Source of the DNA: Candidatus Nanohaloarchaea archaeon
GTDB taxonomy: Archaea > EX4484-52 > GLR71
Reading direction: 5' to 3'
NCBI GenBank assembly: GCA_030636885.1
Contig: DAOVVY010000049.1
Span: 1-6,415, forward strand
Length of the DNA stretch: 6,415 bases
Below, piece after piece: positions 1-4,941 of this stretch (the first letter of the stretch is position 1; each line of letters begins with the position of its first letter). The notes beneath the pieces are model-generated. The model saw nothing but the letters and a program-made list of their open reading frames with translations. It ran no database searches and was not told where the DNA came from. Both the position numbers and the translations under genes were made by a program.

Positions 1-1
1 A

Positions 2-484
2 TACAGGATGAAAGTCGACACTTTCAAGATTGTTGAAGAGGAGGGGGTCGAGGAGACAAATGCGCAAGAGGAAGCGTATAATCTTGAGACTGGTGCTGAA
101 AAGATTGATGTGTCCGACATCAAGATCCCACCTATAAGCGTGCCCATATTCCGTAAACCGCAAGGTAAGGTCACACTTGATGAACTTATCAATGCGCTTG
201 ACAATGCGATGACCATCAAGAACAGGAGAGAGGCGCGTGAGGTTTTCCAGATTGATCTTTTAGGCGAGGATATAACTGATAATATTGAAGAGCTTTTTGA
301 GAAGATATGCGATAAGATAGGAATGGACAACATTCTTAAATTCTCATCAATTGTTGACCTATCTGATAAAAAAAAGGTAATAAGGAACTTTAATTCTATG
401 CTTCACCTGTCCAATCAGGAAAGGGTATCTATCGACCAGCCTGAAATGTTCGGTGAAATATATTTAACTGTAGCACAACAATAA
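2..484 (+). CDS. scpA: Segregation and condensation protein A (kleisin), 3' part of gene
   Basis: Kleisin subunit that bridges the SMC head domains and binds ScpB in the SMC-ScpAB chromosome condensation complex. What is seen: after an acidic, glutamate-rich linker (about residues 9-35 from the first ATG) comes a block rich in proline and hydrophobic residues, then 'VTLDELINAL' and a C-terminal winged-helix-like domain ending in 'EMFGEIYL', which matches the usual ScpA ending (Q..FGDI-like). The frame is open upstream of the first ATG (codons for Y and R at positions 2-7) and the N-terminal domain of ScpA is absent, so the gene starts outside the window and the ATG at 8 is probably internal. 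It ends with TAA 22 nt before the likely scpB start, so the two are co-transcribed. Archaeal ScpA is usually well over 200 residues; 160 codons are visible here. Family assignment is from pattern recognition, not a search. Confidence 0.82.
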   Translation, partial: YRMKVDTFKIVEEEGVEETNAQEEAYNLETGAEKIDVSDIKIPPISVPIFRKPQGKVTLDELINALDNAMTIKNRREAREVFQIDLLGEDITDNIEELFEKICDKIGMDNILKFSSIVDLSDKKKVIRNFNSMLHLSNQERVSIDQPEMFGEIYLTVAQQ

Positions 485-492
485 TTGCAAGT

Positions 493-499
493 AAAGGTG
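493..499 (+). promoter_or_regulatory. Ribosome binding site of scpB, decides a TTG start
   Basis: AAAGGTG, complementary to the archaeal 16S rRNA 3' end core (GGTG). Its spacing of 7 nt to the TTG at 507 is normal, whereas the TTG at 501 would be too close. It lies in the short scpA-scpB gap, so ScpB is probably translated from the same mRNA by its own initiation. Confidence 0.6.
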
Positions 500-506
500 T
501 TTGCTG

Positions 507-1349
507 TTGAAGGAAGATAAGAAAAAACTTATAGAGGCCGCTCTTTTTGTTGCAGGCAAACCCATATCGCTTGCAGAACTGTATCAGGTCGCGAGGATAC
601 CCAAACCCAAGATAAAAAAATTGATTGACGAGATGAAAGAGCAATATAGCGGGCGAGGTCTCAGGATTGTTGAGCAGGACGGACTCTACCAGATGAAAGT
701 CCATTCTGATATGGAGACTAATGTGAGCGGGCTTGCACCGCACAAGGATTTCCCTAAAGCGGTGCTGCAGACACTTTCTTTGATCGCCTACAAGAACCCG
801 GTCAAGCAGAGCAATATCGTTGAGGTGCGCGGAAACAGGGCGTATGACCACCTGAAAGAGCTTGAGGACAAGGGATTCATCCGGCGCGAGGCATCAGGAC
901 ACACCAACATAATACAAATCACACGGAAATTTCTGGATTATTTCGGTATTGAGAGCGCGGCTGAACTTAAAGATTATTTCGGGAATACAAACATTGATGA
1001 TGTCTTGAAAGATGTTGAGGTCAAGGTGAAAGAAGAGGAAAAATCTGAGGTTGAAGACGTTAAAGAGGCCGGTGAAGAGGTCTTGGCTATTGATGCACGA
1101 GATGTGTCCTTTACCGAAGATGATGAGCTTCCTGAAAAACTGAGAGAGATTGTCGAAAGGAAGAAAGAGGTCATACTCAAAAGGCGGGAGAAGACCGGGT
1201 ACCTTCCTGAAGAGGCACGGATTGATGTTCCGGAAGTAGTCGTTGAGAAGGTTGAAGGTTCTGAAGACAAAAAGGATGAAGATTCAAAAGAAGACGCACC
1301 CACCGTTCAGAAAAAGTTCAAGAGTGGTTTTGATGATGTGCTGGATTAA
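507..1349 (+). CDS. scpB: Segregation and condensation protein B (ScpB)
   Basis: Winged-helix partner of ScpA in the SMC condensin-like complex. The first winged helix is at about residues 1-75 ('LIEAALFVAGKPISL' is the typical ScpB opening). The second, about 80-155, contains 'VLQTLSLIAYKNPV', 'VRGNRAYDHLKELEDKGFI' and 'RKFLDYFGI', all characteristic of ScpB. Start choice: an AAAGGTG ribosome binding site lies at 493-499. The TTG at 507 is 7 nt downstream, while the alternative TTG at 501 is only 1 nt away, so 507 is preferred (280 residues; the earlier start adds two). The protein is longer than the usual 180-200 residues because of a highly charged tail from about residue 165, rich in Glu, Lys and Asp, with a more ordered-looking segment 'LPEKLREIVERKKEVILKRR' and a short final basic/hydrophobic motif ending in FDDVLD. 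It follows scpA in an operon. Identity is confident; the role of the tail is unknown. Confidence 0.88.
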   Translation: MKEDKKKLIEAALFVAGKPISLAELYQVARIPKPKIKKLIDEMKEQYSGRGLRIVEQDGLYQMKVHSDMETNVSGLAPHKDFPKAVLQTLSLIAYKNPVKQSNIVEVRGNRAYDHLKELEDKGFIRREASGHTNIIQITRKFLDYFGIESAAELKDYFGNTNIDDVLKDVEVKVKEEEKSEVEDVKEAGEEVLAIDARDVSFTEDDELPEKLREIVERKKEVILKRREKTGYLPEEARIDVPEVVVEKVEGSEDKKDEDSKEDAPTVQKKFKSGFDDVLD

Positions 1350-1369
1350 AGTCAGTATTATCAAGAGTT

Positions 1370-1762
1370 TTATTCTAATTTTATCTCGACATAACCTGAA
1401 GTTAGAGTTACATCTTCGCCAATAAGTTCATTATAATATTCATCTTCTATAGGTAGTATCCCTAAAGATCTAATCCCATCCTTGAAATTCTCAAGACCAC
1501 GATAATCACAGAATACATTTGTATATAATGCATTACCTGATGTATCACCATGGTATAATTGAAATTTTTTGTTTGAATCGTATGGGGGAATCATGAAAAT
1601 AAATTGTGTTCGCATTTCTTCTGTTAATTCTGAATGTGGATATATTAATTCTTCATCTTTCATCAACATCTCTAAATCTTCGTCAGTAAGAGTTATTTCA
1701 TAATATGTTTTATGTTTCATATCTAACTCTGTATCGGGGTTCTCGTTAATCTCAACTTCCAT
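1370..1762 (-). CDS. Acidic hypothetical protein
   Basis: I do not recognise this family. From the ATG at 1762 it encodes 130 residues, strongly acidic (many Asp and Glu) and rich in Tyr, Phe and Leu, with no membrane segment, no signal peptide and no obvious catalytic motif. Notable stretches are 'YYEITLTDEDLEMLMKDEEL' and a C-terminal half with 'FCDYRGLENFKDGIRSLGI'. Start choice: the frame is open to a GTG at 1870 (166 residues), but the extra 36 residues are a low-complexity Ile/Tyr-rich stretch from very AT-rich DNA. A TATA-like TATTTTAAA lies about 22 nt upstream of the ATG at 1762, which suits a leaderless mRNA, so the shorter form is preferred. A TATA box is also present about 19 nt upstream of the GTG, so the longer form cannot be excluded. 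It converges on scpB with a 20-nt gap and is visibly more AT-rich than scpAB. Coding is likely; function is unknown. Confidence 0.6.
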   Translation of the reverse strand: MEVEINENPDTELDMKHKTYYEITLTDEDLEMLMKDEELIYPHSELTEEMRTQFIFMIPPYDSNKKFQLYHGDTSGNALYTNVFCDYRGLENFKDGIRSLGILPIEDEYYNELIGEDVTLTSGYVEIKLE

Positions 1763-1890
1763 GAAATTAAAAGCATTGTCAATCTTTAAAATATTATCTA
1801 TATCGGCATAAAATGTTCTTTTAATGATGATATGAATTATTATGAGATAATCATAAATCAAAATATTCACTTATCGTGCACAACTGATGT

Positions 1891-1900
1891 ATTTATATAC
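1891..1900. promoter_or_regulatory. TATA box between divergent ORFs
   Basis: ATTTATATAC, a near-symmetric archaeal TATA element. On the plus strand it fits the small protein starting at 1932. On the minus strand it reads GTATATAAAT and lies about 20 nt upstream of the GTG at 1870, the alternative start of the acidic protein. No other element was seen. Confidence 0.5.
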
Positions 1901-1931
1901 TTTTCCGATGTATAAACTTTGTGGACTTCTA

Positions 1932-2111
1932 ATGACTGGATATGACACTGTGCATCTTGGTAAGGGCTCTAATGTATCTCTAAAAAAGATAACAAGCCCA
2001 CATAATGACTTTATGCTACAGTTTGATACTCTTGCGCGGGTGTTCTTGCGCACTGAACACATCTTTGAACTTAAAAGACTTATTGATAAGCACGTTGAGG
2101 ATAAATGTTGA
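1932..2111 (+). CDS. Possible small hypothetical protein (59 residues)
   Basis: Short open frame beginning MTGYDTVHLGKGSN and ending in a predicted amphipathic helix 'IFELKRLIDKHVEDKC'. No family is recognised and there is no membrane segment. The codons look like those of neighbouring genes rather than random AT-rich sequence. A good TATA box (TTTATATA, 1892-1899) would place transcription start near 1922, giving a roughly 10-nt leader before the ATG at 1932. In-frame ATGs at 1887 and 1908 would lie upstream of that start and are less likely. It ends 25 nt before the 3' end of the oppositely oriented tRNA gene. It could be a genuine small protein, a remnant of a larger gene, or a chance ORF; sequence alone does not settle this. 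Confidence 0.38.
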   Translation: MTGYDTVHLGKGSNVSLKKITSPHNDFMLQFDTLARVFLRTEHIFELKRLIDKHVEDKC

Positions 2112-2119
2112 GTTCTGTT

Positions 2120-2136
2120 TGAAATTAAAAAGAAAG
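2120..2136 (-). terminator. T-rich terminator after tRNA-Arg
   Basis: On the minus strand the tRNA is followed at once by CTTTCTTTTTAATTTC, a T-run of the kind that ends archaeal transcripts. It also separates the tRNA from the converging small ORF that stops at 2111. Confidence 0.5.
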
Positions 2137-2256
2137 TACCCTTGCTGGGATTTTCAGACAAAGTCTGGAAATGAGAAAATCTCCAGATTTTTGAAATTTG
2201 AACCCAGGGTATTAGGACCGCGACCTAATGTCCTATCCAAGCTAAACTACAAGGGC
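2137..2256 (-). tRNA. tRNA-Arg (anticodon GCG) with a 46-nt insertion in the T-loop
   Basis: Decodes Arg CGC (and probably CGU). Read on the minus strand from 2256: acceptor GCCCTTG pairs with CAAGGGT at 2138-2144 (first pair G-U); T8 A9; D-arm GTTT/GGAC with G18 G19 and A20, an arginine identity base; A26; anticodon stem TTAGG/CCTAA closing a 7-nt loop TCGCGGT (2217-2223) with GCG at 2219-2221; short variable loop TACC; T-stem CTGGG (2203-2207) with CCCAG (2145-2149); discriminator A at 2137. G15 and C48 allow the Levitt pair. CCA is not encoded (ACTT follows). The T-loop starts with canonical TTCAAA, but 53 nt instead of 7 lie between the T-stem halves, so 46 nt must be removed, leaving TTCAAAT and a 74-nt mature tRNA. 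C at position 33, instead of the near-universal U, is odd. It could be a decayed copy, but every stem is intact. Confidence 0.8.
2154..2199 (-). other. Putative 46-nt intron in the T-loop of tRNA-Arg
   Basis: This is the sequence that has to be excised to give a 7-nt T-loop. The exact junctions are ambiguous by up to 4 nt because AAAT occurs at both ends, so the intron could equally be 2150-2195 or any register between. It can form two mutually exclusive hairpins: a 6-bp stem TCTGGA/TCCAGA (2182-2187 with 2164-2169) or a 5-bp stem CAGAC/GTCTG (2163-2167 with 2155-2159). Archaeal tRNA introns are normally cut by the splicing endonuclease at a bulge-helix-bulge. I tried each allowed register and found no strict 3-4-3 motif; a TTTC/GAAA helix near the junctions is the closest, but its cut sites would leave a loop of 12. 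It is too short for a group I intron. Confidence 0.6.
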
Positions 2257-2280
2257 ATTTAATACAATAACATCGAAGGT

Positions 2281-2293
2281 TTAATATTTAAAG
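2281..2293. promoter_or_regulatory. Shared TATA region between tRNA-Arg and the zinc-ribbon/aEF-1beta operon
   Basis: TTAATATTTAAAG is nearly self-complementary. On the minus strand (TTTAAATATTAA) its centre is about 30 nt upstream of the tRNA 5' end, placing transcription start near 2261. On the plus strand (TATTTAAAG, centre about 2289) it places a start near 2315, leaving a 20-nt leader with a ribosome binding site before the zinc-ribbon ATG at 2335. Both genes serve translation, so one element may drive both directions. Confidence 0.5.
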
Positions 2294-2334
2294 ATTTCTA
2301 CTAAAACTGAATCATTAATATAAATGGTGATTAT

Positions 2335-2496
2335 ATGGCTAAATGCATTACATGCGGAAAAGATGTTACTACAGGAATTCATTTTTCTAAGTTCAAGTGT
2401 CCAAAGTGCCTTGAAGCAGATATTGTCAGATGTGACAGTTGCAAGGAACTTGTAAACGAATACAAATGCCCTAAATGCGGATTTGTAGGACCTTAA
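2335..2496 (+). CDS. Small zinc-ribbon protein with four CxxC motifs (HVO_2753-like, DUF1610 type)
   Basis: A 53-residue protein (begins MAKCITCGKD, ends KCGFVGP), too short for most ORF cut-offs. Four CxxC motifs are visible at C4/C7, C22/C25, C33/C36 and C45/C48, enough for two zinc sites. The ending 'YKCPKCGFVGP' and the middle 'FKCPKC' match the archaeal small zinc-finger family of which Haloferax HVO_2753 is the studied member. It is annotated as a zinc-ribbon or RNA-binding protein; its molecular role is not settled. Start choice: GGTGA at 2326-2330 sits 4 nt before the ATG. The gene for aEF-1beta follows 17 nt after its stop, an arrangement I know from other archaea, so a link to translation is likely. 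The protein is cytoplasmic, with no signal peptide. Identification is confident; biochemical function is inferred only from context. Confidence 0.88.
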   Translation: MAKCITCGKDVTTGIHFSKFKCPKCLEADIVRCDSCKELVNEYKCPKCGFVGP

Positions 2497-2502
2497 ATCA
2501 AT

Positions 2503-2508
2503 AGGTGA
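2503..2508 (+). promoter_or_regulatory. Ribosome binding site of aEF-1beta, decides the start
   Basis: AGGTGA ends 5 nt before the ATG at 2514. The frame is also open from a GTG at 2505, but that GTG is part of this binding site, so the ATG is the real start. Confidence 0.75.
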
Positions 2509-2513
2509 ATCAA

Positions 2514-2771
2514 ATGGGTAGAGTTGCAACAACATTCAAACTTATGCCAGAATCGGCTGAAACTGATCTTGATAAGATGCAGGCAGACATCAAAGAAAAA
2601 GTTGAATGCGTCGAGGATATGAAGGTTGAACCTATCGCTTTCGGATTGAGCGCACTTCTTGTCATGGTCATCACAATCGATTCAGATGGCGGTATGGATG
2701 AGATTGAGAACACACTTGCAGCAATTAGCGGTGTGGGCGATATCGAGACTATAAGCAGTACGCTTGTTTGA
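2514..2771 (+). CDS. ef1b: Elongation factor 1-beta (aEF-1beta)
   Basis: Guanine nucleotide exchange factor for EF-1alpha: it recycles EF-1alpha-GDP to the GTP form so that aminoacyl-tRNA can again be delivered to the ribosome. The 85-residue product corresponds to the single alpha-beta exchange domain; archaeal forms are about 85-92 residues. Family signs are the opening 'MGRVATTFKLMPES', the central 'VEPIAFGLSALLVMVI', where the eukaryotic factor also has a conserved 'PIAFGL'-type segment, and the C-terminal 'VGDIETISSTLV'. It is cytoplasmic. It lies 17 nt behind the zinc-ribbon gene with its own strong ribosome binding site, so the two form an operon from the promoter near 2285. A long T-rich stretch follows. 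No truncation or anomaly was seen. Confidence 0.95.
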   Translation: MGRVATTFKLMPESAETDLDKMQADIKEKVECVEDMKVEPIAFGLSALLVMVITIDSDGGMDEIENTLAAISGVGDIETISSTLV

Positions 2772-2806
2772 TTTCTTTTATTTTTCATTATTTTTTTCAA
2801 TGATTT
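2772..2806 (+). terminator. T-rich terminator after aEF-1beta
   Basis: Several runs of T (TTTCTTTTATTTTTC, then TATTTTTTTC) directly after the stop codon, without a hairpin, as expected for intrinsic archaeal termination. Confidence 0.65.
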
Positions 2807-2808
2807 CT

Positions 2809-2820
2809 AAAATATAAAAA
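2809..2820 (+). promoter_or_regulatory. TATA box of the SGNH hydrolase gene
   Basis: AAAATATAAAAA, centred about 27 nt before the ATG at 2842. With no ribosome binding site before that ATG, a leaderless transcript is the simplest reading. Confidence 0.55.
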
Positions 2821-2841
2821 GAACCATAATCAATAGTCATT

Positions 2842-3486
2842 ATGACACATATTCTTGTCTTTGGAGATAGTATAGCCTGGGGCGCGTGGGATGCTCAAGG
2901 TGGATGGGTTGAGAGACTTAAGAACTTGACTAATGAAAAGAACAAGAAGTACTCAACAGATAAGGATTTCTGGTGCTTGATATACAATCTTGGAGTTTCA
3001 GGAGAGATTTCAGATAATATAATTACAAGGTTTGACACAGAGACTAAATCAAGACTTTCTGAAAATAAGGAAAATATAATCATATTTGCGCTAGGCACTA
3101 ATGACTCTTCTTTCCTCAAGAGTAAAAAAGATAACTGGGTACCTATAAAGCGATTTGAGAAAAATATACAGAAACTTATAGATTTATCAAGTAAGAGATT
3201 CGCAAAAACTATCTTTTTAGGTATCACGCCTGTTGATGAAGACAAGACAAATCCAATCCCTTGGGCAACTGACATTTATTACACAAATGAAAATGTTAAG
3301 CAATACAATAAGATAATGAGTAAAATATGCGCTTTAAATGGCGCAGAGTTCATTGATATCTTTGAAGTTTTTTCTAAATCAGGACCCAACAGATTACTTG
3401 AGGATGGTCTGCATCCAAATACAGACGGACATAAATTGATATTTGAGGCAGTCAAGGGGTTTCTTGACGAAAAGAAGGTTATCTGA
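2842..3486 (+). CDS. SGNH/GDSL-family hydrolase
   Basis: A 214-residue hydrolase of the SGNH fold (lipase/esterase, thioesterase or carbohydrate-esterase type; the substrate cannot be read from sequence). All four blocks are present: block I 'FGDSIAWG' with nucleophile Ser10; block II 'NLGVSGE' with the oxyanion glycine (Gly51 or Gly54); block III 'LGTNDS' with Gly85 and Asn87; block V 'DGLHPN' with Asp188 and His191, completing the triad. No signal peptide or transmembrane segment, so it acts in the cytoplasm. Length is typical of single-domain members. The ATG is supported by a TATA box 27 nt upstream (leaderless). The gene is more AT-rich than scpAB. It stands alone and converges on the phosphohistidine-domain gene, with both stop codons inside one inverted repeat. 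Fold and active site are confident; biological role is unknown. Confidence 0.9.
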   Translation: MTHILVFGDSIAWGAWDAQGGWVERLKNLTNEKNKKYSTDKDFWCLIYNLGVSGEISDNIITRFDTETKSRLSENKENIIIFALGTNDSSFLKSKKDNWVPIKRFEKNIQKLIDLSSKRFAKTIFLGITPVDEDKTNPIPWATDIYYTNENVKQYNKIMSKICALNGAEFIDIFEVFSKSGPNRLLEDGLHPNTDGHKLIFEAVKGFLDEKKVI

Positions 3487-3508
3487 TTTAATTTTATAGA
3501 TTAAATCA
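3484..3508. terminator. Inverted repeat holding both stop codons of convergent genes
   Basis: TGATTTAAT (3484-3492) and ATTAAATCA (3500-3508) are perfect 9-bp complements around a 7-nt loop. The TGA of the hydrolase is the start of the left arm, and the TAA of the minus-strand gene (3501-3503) lies in the right arm. The genes are only 14 nt apart. A bidirectional terminator or a barrier to read-through is a natural reading; the stem is AT-rich and not very stable. Confidence 0.45.
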
Positions 3509-4874
3509 ATCTTTTCAATTTCCGCACAATACCACGATTCGCATCCACACTGACCATGTCACCATTCTTCAAGGCACGTGTCGCCGTACCAGTCCCCACA
3601 ACACAGGGTATACCCATCTCACGAGACACTATTGCCGCATGACTCAATGCACCACCTTCATCAGTCACTATGGCAACTGCACGACGCATGGCGATAATAT
3701 AATCAGGATGGGTGACCGTAGCTACAAGAACATCACCATCTTCAACTTTTATAATGTCATGGACTGTACGAACTATTTTAACAGTACCTGTAACCCTACC
3801 AGAACAACCCCCCCTACATTTCCAGCCGACTGCCCGCTCCAAAACACCGCGTCCTTGACCTTTGAGATAGGTGGCAACATTACCTCCCTTACAGATCATA
3901 TCCCCTTTGTCTGCATAAAGTAGGAAACCTTTTTTTCTTTCTTCAAGCACTGACAGATCTACAATCATCTCACCATCAAGGAAATCTACAATTTCGACCT
4001 CAGTAAGATATGCGACAAGTTTATGAGTAATGCCTGCGCGCATTGCAATCTCATCGAAAAGTTTACTTGCAAAGAAGATTCCCTTTCGTCGGTAATCATC
4101 ACGTGCATCCCTTATGAATGCAAGCTCACGTATCATCTCAAACATCTCTTTCTTATCTTCTAGACCAGATAGCTTCAAAGCCTCAAGGAAAACGTATTTT
4201 TGAGGTTTTATAGGTTCTGCTTTTTTTATGAACTCGCGCATATCTTTCAAAGACCATGGTACTTTGTGGATGTCAAGGCAGGACAACCATCTGTATTCAT
4301 CCCACAACGTCTTGACTGCGGCTTTATCATTGACATCTATTTTTGATGCTTTTTCATTTAAGGTTACTACCGAATTTAGTCTTATCGGGCGAAATAGAGC
4401 TGCACGAATATCTTGGTCCAAGTCTTTGACTGTCGGTTCCATTTTTTCAAACCAGTACTCTGCCAAAACAAAGGCAACGAAAGGACCGATAAGTGAATAT
4501 TCTATAGCCACATCCTGATAATTGAGGTATAATCTTTTGAGTTCAGAATTGGTCTTCTTTTTTAAATCAGAATCATTAATACTTTTTGAAATCTCAATAT
4601 ATCTTTTTCCAAGAGAATCAAATATATCTATAAATTTCCGAAGACTAGCCATATCAGAACCGAATTTATTGACACAAGTATCGATAAAGGTCTTTTTTGC
4701 AGATTTGTCCATATAACATACAGCATTATTGTTTTCAGGGACAAATAAGATTCCATCTTCCAAATCAAAAGAAAATATGTTGCTTGCGCGTGGACCTAGT
4801 GTCCTTATCGCAATCTCACAGTACTGGACGCTATACTCTCGTGCGAACCAGCGTTGCCATATCTTTTTTGCCAT
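3501..4874 (-). CDS. Protein with C-terminal PEP-synthase-type phosphohistidine (PEP-utilizers mobile) domain
   Basis: A 457-residue protein. Its last 100 or so residues are the swivelling phosphohistidine domain known from PEP synthase, pyruvate phosphate dikinase and rifampin phosphotransferase. 'GRVTGTVKIV' (359-368), 'GDVLVATVTHPDYIIAMRRA' (380-399) and the signature 'TDEGGALSHAAIVSREMGIP' (404-423) give the phospho-accepting His412, followed by 'NGDMVSVDANRGIV'. The first 340 residues are mostly helical with no motif I can name. The N-terminal ATP-grasp domain and the C-terminal PEP-binding barrel of a complete PEP synthase are both missing. Two cysteines in 'KCRGGC' (353, 357) precede the domain. 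Similar stand-alone architectures are annotated only as 'PEP-utilizing enzyme' in archaea. It may need a partner kinase, or use the domain for a different phosphotransfer. No signal or membrane segment. The start fits a leaderless mRNA. Domain call confident; reaction unknown. Confidence 0.85.
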   Translation of the reverse strand: MAKKIWQRWFAREYSVQYCEIAIRTLGPRASNIFSFDLEDGILFVPENNNAVCYMDKSAKKTFIDTCVNKFGSDMASLRKFIDIFDSLGKRYIEISKSINDSDLKKKTNSELKRLYLNYQDVAIEYSLIGPFVAFVLAEYWFEKMEPTVKDLDQDIRAALFRPIRLNSVVTLNEKASKIDVNDKAAVKTLWDEYRWLSCLDIHKVPWSLKDMREFIKKAEPIKPQKYVFLEALKLSGLEDKKEMFEMIRELAFIRDARDDYRRKGIFFASKLFDEIAMRAGITHKLVAYLTEVEIVDFLDGEMIVDLSVLEERKKGFLLYADKGDMICKGGNVATYLKGQGRGVLERAVGWKCRGGCSGRVTGTVKIVRTVHDIIKVEDGDVLVATVTHPDYIIAMRRAVAIVTDEGGALSHAAIVSREMGIPCVVGTGTATRALKNGDMVSVDANRGIVRKLKRLI

Positions 4875-4896
4875 AAATTAATATAGTATAGAAAAA

Positions 4897-4905
4897 GATA
4901 AAAGA
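4897..4905 (-). promoter_or_regulatory. TATA box of the phosphohistidine-domain gene
   Basis: Read on the minus strand as CTTTTATCT, centred 27 nt before the ATG at 4874, with no ribosome binding site in between, which suits a leaderless transcript. The same T-rich stretch lies about 40 nt after the stop of the upstream cca gene and may also end its transcript. Confidence 0.45.
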
Positions 4906-4941
4906 ATTTTGTTATCTCATCAAATCTTTTTCATACTGAAT

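Noticed and set aside
974..1303. 109-codon minus-strand ORF, very rich in Ser and Thr
   Set aside because: It is the antisense shadow of the Glu/Lys/Asp-rich tail of scpB; GAA/GAG and AAG codons read backwards give Ser, Phe and Leu runs.
1822..1830. ATGATGA resembling the C box of a C/D box guide RNA
   Set aside because: No matching CTGA D box at a suitable distance; the match is expected by chance in AT-rich DNA.
2154..2199. Reading the T-loop insertion as a group I intron or a long variable arm
   Set aside because: At 46 nt it is far too short for group I, and it lies after the conserved TTCAA of the T-loop, not between the anticodon and T stems.
2005..2262. 85-codon plus-strand ORF running to 2262
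   Set aside because: Most of its length crosses the tRNA-Arg gene on the other strand, so it is not credible as coding.
2281..2535. 84-codon minus-strand ORF
   Set aside because: It lies opposite the four-CxxC zinc-ribbon gene; its Cys content comes from reading that gene backwards.
2510..2800. 96-codon minus-strand ORF opposite aEF-1beta
   Set aside because: aEF-1beta is an unmistakable family match with its own ribosome binding site, so the antisense frame is a shadow.
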